Source of the DNA: Thalassia testudinum
Taxonomy: Eukaryota; Streptophyta; Magnoliopsida; Alismatales; Hydrocharitaceae
NCBI GenBank assembly: GCA_037157565.1
Contig: JAZHRO010000039.1
Location: 48,298,001-48,362,000 of the forward strand
Direction: 5' to 3'
Length of the DNA: 64,000 nucleotides
Both the position numbers and the translations under genes were made by a program. Positions within the stretch are counted from its first letter, which is position 1. Every line of letters starts with the position of its first letter. The notes beneath the pieces are model-generated. The model saw nothing but the letters and a program-made list of their open reading frames with translations. It did not search any database and had not been told where the DNA came from. Positions 56,356 to 64,000 of this stretch are shown in pieces.

Positions 56356-57892
56356 GCTGGGTCGGCACGTTATTAGGGTTAGGAAGAGGTTGAGAAGGAA
56401 GTGTGCCTGGTTGGCGAGAATTTGCCAACTGGGCCAGTTGGTTTTGAACCTCTGTAAGTTCTTCCTTGTGTTGCTTCTGAATAGCCGCATTCGTTCTCTG
56501 AATGTCAGCTAGTGTCTGAAGGATGAGGGACATTTGGTCTTGGTTTGGCCTTGATGGATAAGTAGGGTTGGGCCGAGGCTGTGGCAGCTGGTAAGGACGA
56601 GGTGGTTGTGGACGGGGTTGAAAGGGTGGTATTTGAGTTTGTGAATTTCCCGTCCACTGGATGTTGGGATGGTTTCGCCATCCAGGATTGTAGGTATTGG
56701 AAAATGGATCATTCTGGATGGCATTGAGGTCCTCGCAGGTCTGAGGAACCTCCAAAGAGTCAGTGAATGGGGGAGTGGAATTCCCCTGGCTAGTATAGAA
56801 AGGATCGGAGGATCCTTCGATCCAAGAATCAGATGGGGGTGGATACAGATCCATCCCAGGAGAAGGTCGGTGGAGAATGTTTTGCAAAGTCTCCCGTGTG
56901 GAAGGAGGCTGTGCAAAGGAATTATGTGCAGAGGTGGCTCGCTGCAAGTGCTGATTCAGCTCATTCACCTTCTTCTCAATAATAGAGACCTTGTCCAATC
57001 GACTGGCCATCAATTCCAGGTCGACTGATGCGTACAGGCCCTGCGTCTCGTGTGCTCCCTTAAGGTTCGTTGATACGCGGGTATTCATCCTGTCGAATAA
57101 TCCCATGGAGTCATTATTGATGGAGTTCTCGCACATATTTTCGAGAATCTTCTACACGGTGTCCTCATGCTGACCCATGATATTCCCTCCGCAAGTTGCA
57201 TTGACGAAAAGCCTAATATCTTCACGGAGTCCCTGGTAAATAGACTGGACTTGTTCCCATTTAGGAACTCCGTGATGGGGGCACTTCCTCATGAGATCCT
57301 GAAAGTGATCCCATGCCTCATGGAGAGGTTCTTCTGTTTGTTGCGTGAAGTGGGTAATCTGATGGCGCAAGGCATTGGTCCGACCAACAGGAAAGAACTT
57401 CTTCAAGAACTCGGACTGAAGTTCCTCCCAATTGTTGATCGGCCGGGTCTGTGTTTGGTTCCAATGGGCGACCTTGTCCATAAGGGAGAAGGAGAACACC
57501 TTCATGAGGAGAATATCCCGATTTTATGCATCTGACCCAAAAGTCTGGGCCAGATGCTTTAGCTGTTTTATGTGTTGGAAGGGGTCTTCAGAATTAAGCC
57601 CATGAAATTTAGGTATGGCATGAATCATGTTGGGCTTTAGTTCAGAATCAGGTCCTCCAGTCGGGATTCTGACTCGAGGCTCAATAGCCACCGCAGCAGG
57701 ATTATAATGGTCCCGCATCATAGGACGCTGCGGTGGGTGCATGAAGTTCTGGAAAAGGTCATTGAGTCGCTGGAGCTGGTGCTCCAGATTATTCTCTTCC
57801 TCAACTGGCTGAGCCATTGTGGAAGAAGGTGAGTTGGGTTCAGAGTCGGAGGAGAGGTCTATGTGACGTGTTGATTGCACAAACAAGGGCAC
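56356..57892 (-). pseudogene. Element B gag
   Basis: From an ATG at 57892 the reading goes to IPKFHGLNSEDPFQHIKQL, then a TAA, then VFSFSLMDKVAHWNQT and WEELQSEFLKKFFPVG. DLMRKCPHHGVPKWEQ and IYQGLREDIRLFVNATCGG follow, and after a TAG the serine/proline/glutamine-rich C-terminal half with PFSNTYNPGWRNHPN. This matches Athila/Tat gag. Both stops are in frame. Confidence 0.85.
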
Positions 57893-58870
57893 TGAGGCTC
57901 GGCCTCGAGGAGAGTGAATTCTAAAGGAGGTTTCAAAGACCTCCTACCAAACATACACTGATGGAGAGGATGAGTTTAGCAGGTGCTGGACCCAATCAAG
58001 ACACCCAGAATGTTGGGTGACTATAGAGGTTTGGGGCAGATGGACCCCTTAATCAAAAGATCGTCCACCTGAGAATTACCTGGGCAGCCAGAGGGTGAGT
58101 CCCGCGAAGACCCCTACATGGTAGAGCGTCCCCACGGGTTACAGGGTTTCCCCCACTCGACCTCTCTTGTCACTGAGATTCCAGGTAGACCAGAATGGGG
58201 ATCTTGACCTCTTAAGTCTACCACTTTTAGTTAAGATCAAGGTGCTTAGATTTTCACTTGAACTTTAGCCTTTTGAGTGCAAAGAGTGACCTAAGTTGAA
58301 GGTTGGTTGACCCAAGGGGTCAACTTCACCTGCTAGTTCCTTTGAGAGCTTATTAGGTCTTTGTCTTTTAGGGTTCAAGTGTTTTTAAGAGCCAAATTTC
58401 TTAGGATTTTTCTGAATAGGTGCTTTCAAACAATGGCTTGGGCACAGTTCTTTTGGGAATTCTCAATTCTTGCTTAAGAAGTGTGTCTCTAAAACCCTAA
58501 TTTTGAATCTTATGTTGGCTCTACTTGGTCCAGTTAGCTTCCTGTTGGGTAATTAGGGCTCTAGCAAGAAGGTGTTAGCCCTAAATACCCTTAATGGATG
58601 TACAGAAATAGTGTGTTGAAATTGAAAACAGGCAGCTTCGATGTTTTACTAAATATGGAAGATAGGTTATGCCTAAATTGCTTTTTCTTTCTTTTTCTTC
58701 CTCTTTAGAATTTAGGGGTTAAGATGAGAGGATAGAAAATTACCTGTCCGAGGTGTGGTTGTTGTGCGGCTGCTTGTTGTCTTCTTGATTTCCTGTGCCT
58801 GCACACAAAAGAGAAGAGATTAATAGAAACTCAAAAATAGTGAATTAATGGCTTCTAGAATAGTCGTTGC
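57893..58870 (-). other. Element B leader
   Basis: Lies between the primer site and the gag ATG. No coding conserved. Contains many in-frame stops and no repeat that I can define. Confidence 0.5.
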
Positions 58871-58888
58871 TCCCCGACAACGGCGCCA
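58871..58888 (-). other. Primer binding site of element B (tRNA-Asp type)
   Basis: Minus strand TGGCGCCGTTGTCGGGGA matches the plant tRNA-Asp 3' complement at 17 of 18 bases (one C-to-T). It lies 5 bases inside the 5' LTR border at 58894. Confidence 0.92.
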
Positions 58889-60914
58889 AAAACTGGTGGT
58901 GCCTTGTCTTTATTGTTATTTATAGTCGTTGTGGTATATGACAAAACAGTTACCAGTTTAATACAAATTTTTTACTCGGAATGACAAGTTTCCCGAGGTC
59001 GAACTCAGGGAGTAACTATAATTCTAGAAACATAAATTCACAATATAAGGTTTTACAAAAATTAAGAGATAGAGAGAGAGAGGGAGCAAAAGTTCTCTTT
59101 TTTGTTGGCTTCTTCTTCTTCTCTCTTCCTCTTCTCTTTTCTTCTTCTCTTGCAGCTGATTCTTCTCTTCCTTCAATCTGCCTTCTTCTCTCTTCTTTTC
59201 CTTGTGCGACTGTGGTGACCCTTTCTCTTTTCCCTTTCTTCCTCTCTGATTTTCTTCTTTTCTTCCCTGCTGCTGCAGAGCTTCTGCCTTCTCTCTCTTT
59301 CAGCTGCTAAGTCCTTCTTCCTTCTTTTCTTCTTCTTCTTCTTCTTCTTCTTCTTCTGCTCTGGCCGTTCCTCTTCTTTCCTTTCTTTCTCCTTCCTACC
59401 TCCTCTTTTTTCTTTGCTTTGTCCCTTCCTCTTCTTTTTTTTTTTTCTTCTTCAGCCTGCCTTCTTTCCTGCTCTGGCTGCTGACCTTCCGTCGTCAGAC
59501 TCAGTGCTCAGATGACTTAACTATGCGTTTGCTACAGTGCGGCTCCTTTTCTTCTCCTTCAGCTCCTCTCCTTCCTTTCTTCTTCGCCTGCTTAGTGCGG
59601 CTAAGTCTTCAGCCGCTCCTCCTCTCTTCTTCTTCCTTCGCCTGCTTCTTCTTCTTTTTCCTTCTTCCCTGCGCGCACACACAACGGTCAGTGCAAAACC
59701 TACCCCTACCCCTTCCCCGTGTCTCTCTCTCTCTTTCTAAATCTCTCTTTGGGAAAGCTCTCCCAGAGCCAGGTAATTGGGTTCGGGTTGCACGCCCGGG
59801 ACCAGGCCCATCGGCGTGCGGTGGTGGGCGAGGAGTGCTTGGTTGGGTAGTCGGATTCGGCCCAGACCCACGGGGCGTGAGCGCGGGCGAGGGCGGGCGA
59901 GCGCTTGGCGCGCTGCGTGCGTGGGCGAGGGACTTGACCCCTATGTATCGAAGGCAAACAGACTAATTCACAAATTCAATTTAAGTGTGGGCGCGAGGCC
60001 ACACACTTATGAGGTGGGGCTAAAGTCCCACCTCCAATCTGTGCACCTGCAGGCGAGAAGACACAGCCAATTGGGGCAGCAGCGAACGCTCGCGACCCCA
60101 ATCGCAAGCCTGGGCGTGCTCGCGGAATCACCCTGCATTGCCTGGGGCTCACACCTGGGCTGGAGGCGTCTTGGAGCTGCTTGTGAAGGAGCTTCAGCAG
60201 CTCGTCAATGGCGGGGAGGAGGCGGTGACATGAAATCACAAGGACAGCCTCTCGACCACATCAGATAACGTAGGAAGCTTCGCCAGAGGGCGACAAAGGC
60301 AGTGCGAGGGTCGGCGAGGCGTGAATGTGCTTGTGGAGGTGCGCCTAGGGCGGACTGTGTGTGCGGAAGTGGGTTTGCTCGGGGGGTGGTCAGGCGGTGA
60401 ATGGCAGTGAATGGAGTGGGGGAAACGGTTGAGTGGAGTGAGGGGGAGCTTCTGGGCTTGTCAGCGAGGGGTGAGGTGGTCTGTGGAGGTGGAGTGACCT
60501 CGCCGGAGATGGCGACCGGAGATGGAGCAGATGGGGGTGGAAGTGGCGGTCGGTGGGTTAAAATGGTAAATCCGGAAGGGGAAAATATAAGGGAGAGAGA
60601 GAGGAAGATTCCTACCTACTTAGTCGACGAAGAGGGAGAGGGAGGCATCCGACTCGTGCTTGCCGGAGTTGGGGACGAAGATGCCCAGGAGGGGGTTATC
60701 GGCGACGAAGAGGAGATCTTAAGGCGCCAGCTGGTGTGGCCTGGCGCGGGACGACGGGGCAGAGTGGGCTCTACTGTAGGTATGGCAGCAGAGCGACGAG
60801 GAGGAGGGAGGATCGTCGAAAGCTTAGGCTGCCTGATCGGAGAGGGAAGAGATGAAATCTAGGGTTTCTCGCAGCCAAAACTCGCTTGAAGGAGACGACA
60901 GACCCTACCGTCCC

Positions 60915-60921
60915 TTATATA
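60915..60921 (-). promoter_or_regulatory. TATA box of element B 5' LTR
   Basis: TATATAA on the minus strand, kept at the same place in the other LTR (49771-49777). Position about 930 bp into the LTR fits a U3/R border. Confidence 0.6.
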
Positions 60922-61831
60922 GGCACTGACGAGGAGAGGAGATCGAGGAGGCGACGTGCCATGCTCGTCGGAGTGTGGCCGGAAATGGACACCCATGCCT
61001 TTCGTGCGTTCGCACGAGAGGCATGGTCAGTTGTAGAGGTCAGGGGAGGGTCCCTGCGACAGAGGACGACGCAGGGAACCCCCCGCTTGTTCCTGAGGAC
61101 GGGTGCCCTGCCCTGCGCGGCGCCATCCTCCGCGCAAGGTCGCCGGAGGTATCGTGTTGCACAGAAATGGCAGGGGGGACCGTTCTGCAAAGAACGACAA
61201 GAAGATAAGGGGTAAATCGTAAGGGTTTCAAAAGATAAGGGTCAAAAAGTAAATTAAGAGGACCAATTTGTAAAGTTGGTCAAGATGGTCTTTTCCTAGG
61301 CCCAAATTTTTCTACCAGACTAATTTGAACCTAAGGATTTTAATGGTGAAATTTGATTTGAGTTTGGACCATGTTTGACTGGTTAATTTACACAAAAACC
61401 CTAATTAAGTTATAAATTAGGCATGGTTCTCATTTTAGGTCAAAATAGGTTGCAAAGGCCAAATTGAAGGTTCTAAATCCTAGGGAATATTTTTCCATGT
61501 ATTTTAGAGGGTTTATTTGATTTTTATCCTACCTCGAACCTCGTGAATTAAAGTGGGTTTGTTTTAATGTTACAGAATGTCATTTAATTCTTAGAAGTTG
61601 CTATAACCCTCTTCAGATCAGATCATCCCACTTCCCTCCTTATTAAGCTCGTTTGACCTGTGTTTGGACCCTTAATTATCCTGTTTGCACATTGCATTGG
61701 TGAAATTACAGTTTTACCCCTTATGATTTGTCTTATTCTTTAACTTAGAATTCTCTGAGTTAAGCCTCTCTTTAGGTTTTGTAGGAGCTTTTTCACACTT
61801 ATTTGGATTAAATTGTGCTAGTTAGGGTTTA

Positions 61832-61848
61832 TGATGAGGTTCTCATCA
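61832..61848 (-). other. Terminal hairpin of the B LTR
   Basis: TGATGAGGTTCTCATCA: a 7-bp perfect stem with a 3-base loop that includes the LTR terminus. The same motif is at 50671-50687, and a related one with a changed base pair is at 12557-12573. Confidence 0.8.
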
Positions 61849-61853
61849 TATAT
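61849..61853. repeat. Target-site duplication TATAT (right copy) of element B
   Basis: Matches 47764-47768 exactly. Confidence 0.93.
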
Positions 61854-61857
61854 CCTT

Positions 61858-63104
61858 AGAAATTGCGTTCCGATGCCAAGTATTACCTATGGGAAGACCC
61901 ATATCTTTTCCGCATTGGTGCTGATCAAATAATTCGACGATGTGTCACGGAAGTAGAAATCAAAGACATACTCTCCTTTTACCATGACCAGGCATGCGGT
62001 GGACATTTCTCAGGACACAAAACTGCATCAAAAGTCCTCCAGTGTGGCTTTAACTGGCCCAAAATTTTCAAGGATGCATAAGATCACTGTAAGGCATGTA
62101 CCCATTGCCAAACCTTGGGCAACATGAGCCATCGAGACATGATGCCTCTACAACCGATCCTGGTATGTGAAATTTTTGACATTTGGGGGATCGATTTTAT
62201 GGGACCCTTCCCTATCTCGGATGGCTTCGAATACATCTTACTCGCCGTTGACTATGTGTCCAAGTGGATAGAAGCCATTCCGACCTGAACCAATAATCAT
62301 AAGGTTGTTATCAGATTCATTCATCAAAACATCTTCTCAAGGTTCGGGATTTCACGAGCAATAATTTCCGACGGAGGGACCTATTTCACAAACGCTCAGT
62401 TCAGGTCACTGATGACCAAATACGGGGTGTCGCATCGAATCTCTACTCCTTACCACCCCCAAACCAATGATCTAGCTGAGCTTTCAAACAGAGAGATCAA
62501 GAAAATCCTCGAGGTTACTGTTCAACCTGACAGGAAGGATTGGTCTTCTTGGCTTCCGGAAGCATTGTGGGCCTATAGGACCGCCCATAAGACCTAATTC
62601 GCTATGTCTCCCTTCAGACTAGTGTACGAAAAGGCATGTCTCCTCCCCGTCGAACTGGAGCATAAAGCCTATTGGGCTGTATGGAATTGCAACTTAGATC
62701 TTTCTAGGGCTGGAACCCATAGAAGGCTTCAAATAAGTGAGATTGATGAATTACGCCACGACGCATATGAGAACTCGCAAATTTACAAAGAATGGGTTAA
62801 ATCTTTTCATGACAAACACATTTCTAGAAAGATCTTTCATCTTGGTCAAAAGGTTCTACTCTTTGATGCTCGACTCAAATTATTCCCAGGAAAGCTACGA
62901 TCTAAGTGGATCGGACCCTACCTAGTCCGACAAATCTTTGGAAATGGAGACATTGAAATCAACCCACTCAGCCACGATTCCGAACCTTTTGTTGTGAACG
63001 GTCAGAGACTCAAACCGTTCATTGACATGACCAATACAAATTTGGCTGAGTCATCCTTTACCCTCCATTCCCCTTCAGCTCATTGTGCCCAGCCGATGGC
63101 GTAA
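61858..63104 (+). pseudogene. B2 integrase, nearly open
   Basis: One frame throughout with only three stops: 62079-62081 (TAA, expected Tyr), 62286-62288 (TGA, expected Arg CGA) and 62595-62597 (TAA, expected CAA). The zinc domain reads FYHDQACGGHFSGHKTA...CKACTHC. Catalytic D, D, E fall at 62193-62195 (GIDFMG), 62370-62372 (IISDGG) and 62478-62480 (LAELSNREIK). The C-terminal domain KIFHLGQKVLLFDARL and LRSKWIGPYLV is intact, ending at TAA after AQPMA. It is better preserved than the B copy. Confidence 0.88.
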
Positions 63105-64000
63105 AACTCAGCGTTTAACCGGAGGCAACCTGTCATTCTTTGAAAAACCCGAAACCTTTCCTGACATTTCTACGCGGAATTCATATTACACTTTAGGGTT
63201 CATCCATTAGAACAGCCGACTCCACCTCAGGTACCCCTACCCGAGATTAGAAATCATTCGCAATAGTCACTTCGACCCGTTCGCCCACCCAACACCTGTC
63301 CTAATGCATGAACTAAGCTAAAATCGAACCCACCTAATTTACAATGGGGACATTGCAAATCGTAGGCATGGGGGGGTATGAAAGTGCAAAATGTCAGGAA
63401 AACTCATCAAGAAAAGGTTTCAACCAAAAAAAAATCTTGAAAAAGAAAAAAAAAAACTATGGCGGGAGAGAAAATTTTTGGGCCATACAAAATGAGAGGA
63501 GGAAAATAGCAAAATGCCAAAAAAAAGAGCACAAAATGGAAAAAGAAAAAAGTGGTCATTAGTAAAAGATTAAGGGATTAACTGAAGTTCTAGACCAGAT
63601 CAAGAAAAGAGAAAAATGAAAGAAAAGTGCTAAGGAGACATAAAAAGTGATTAGCAGGAACGCTGATCTTAGGCCTTTTGGGCTAGACTCTTAGGCTTAA
63701 AAGTTCAAGTACCCGCTAAAATCTGGATACAAGTTGATTTGGACGAGTCCCCAGCGTAGAGAATAGGAAATTCCCCTTGAAGACGCGTAACAACATATCG
63801 TCTCCTCTATGCTTGTCTCTTAGGATATTTAAATATCCTACCGGGGGTAAGTAAGCACTCTGCTGGTTCAGATACCATGGGCAGCATTATCACGAAATGA
63901 CGATTGCCAGGGCCTAAATTCGACCATGGAACGCCATGTGCGGGATTATCTCGAAAGCCAGGGTTCTGGGGGTTGCCATGGGCGGTGCTATCACGAAGCA
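63105..64000 (+). other. B2 3' untranslated region
   Basis: Matches B 3' region in reverse orientation. It includes a CAACCTG/GGCTGCC block next to the coding end, the G-run at 63370-63376 before TATGAAAGTGC, and the CCATGG repeat array from about 63870. The A-rich open frame at 63344-63562 is low-complexity and not called. Confidence 0.7.

Larger units (their letters stand above)
47769..61848 (-). mobile_element. Element B: full-length Athila/Tat-type gypsy retrotransposon (14,080 bp)
   Basis: Two LTRs (47769-50687 and 58894-61848) in the same orientation, flanking duplications TATAT, a primer binding site, and gag, PR, RT, RNase H and IN on the minus strand. The 5' LTR is therefore the right one. 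It lies nested in element A, in the opposite direction. Premature stops and several frame shifts make it non-autonomous. The LTRs differ by about 2 percent over the first 235 bp I compared and more in the GC-rich middle, mostly by transitions. Confidence 0.95.
58894..61848 (-). repeat. Element B 5' LTR (2955 bp)
   Basis: Pairs with 47769-50687. Minus-strand TATA (CTATATAAGGGA) lies at 60915-60921. It is longer than the other LTR mainly through small indels, such as an extra GC-rich insert near 61103-61120. Ends in the same hairpin motif, here at 61832-61848. Confidence 0.93.
61854..64000 (+). mobile_element. Element B2: second copy of the B family, joined to element A, cut by the window end
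   Basis: After CCTTAGAA (continuing element A's HDKYILR) the sequence becomes B-family from about 61858, starting at KLRSDAKYY. It matches B's integrase and 3' untranslated region in inverse orientation (compare 53455 down to 51146). No LTR lies at the junction, so B2 is a fragment fused to A. It runs past the right edge. Confidence 0.88.

Noticed and set aside
63344..63562. Lysine-rich 72-aa open frame
   Set aside because: A-rich low-complexity sequence in the B2 3' untranslated region; the equivalent region of B is not open.

Overview
The window is nuclear DNA of a flowering plant. It holds no bacterial operons, tRNA, rRNA or CRISPR array. The only host-gene trace I recognise is the last two exons of a CslA-type (mannan synthase, GT2) gene at 2627-3122. 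Nearly everything else is transposable-element DNA in nested layers. Species cannot be fixed from sequence alone.

Left third (1-23 kb). A minus-strand LINE ORF1 (DUF4283 plus zinc knuckle) runs off the left edge, and the CslA tail follows. From about 3.8 to 21.2 kb lies one large decayed PIF/Harbinger-like DNA transposon. It has a hairpin-rich left end, a TATA box, a 0.69 kb tandem duplication, a Myb/SANT pseudogene and a DDE transposase pseudogene. The transposase is cut by a 2.5 kb solo LTR (10042-12573, target duplication ACAAT). A Ty1/copia element on the minus strand (about 14.7-19.9 kb) is also inside, and it carries a 374-bp non-autonomous element (17719-18092) in its protease region.

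Middle (21-36 kb). This AT-rich DNA has several pairs of old dispersed repeats and a second solo LTR (23573-26278, target duplication GATAT) full of AGACGTCT palindromes. It also has one possible orphan exon and a 388-bp foldback MITE set in a TA microsatellite (35424-35811). No convincing host gene is seen.

Right third (36-64 kb). A plant L1-type LINE (about 36.08-39.63 kb; endonuclease, RT, zf-RVT, RNase H) is interrupted by a Ty3/gypsy element of the Athila/Tat type, here called A. A has an LTR at 39635-41135, a tRNA-Asp-type primer site, then gag, PR, RT, RNase H and IN up to 47763. Its RT carries an in-frame 177-bp triplication. A second Athila/Tat-type element, B, is inserted in the opposite orientation at 47769-61848. 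B is 14.08 kb with 2.9 kb LTRs, and TATAT duplications flank it. When B is removed conceptually, A's integrase joins within about 10 bases to the integrase region of another copy of B's family (B2, 61858 to the window end). A/B2 is therefore a chimera that predates the B insertion.

Almost every premature stop in these elements can be explained by C-to-T or G-to-A change, as expected for methylated, silenced repeats. B and B2 form inverted arms of about 2.1-2.3 kb. No autonomous element looks currently active. The best preserved domain is the B2 integrase.
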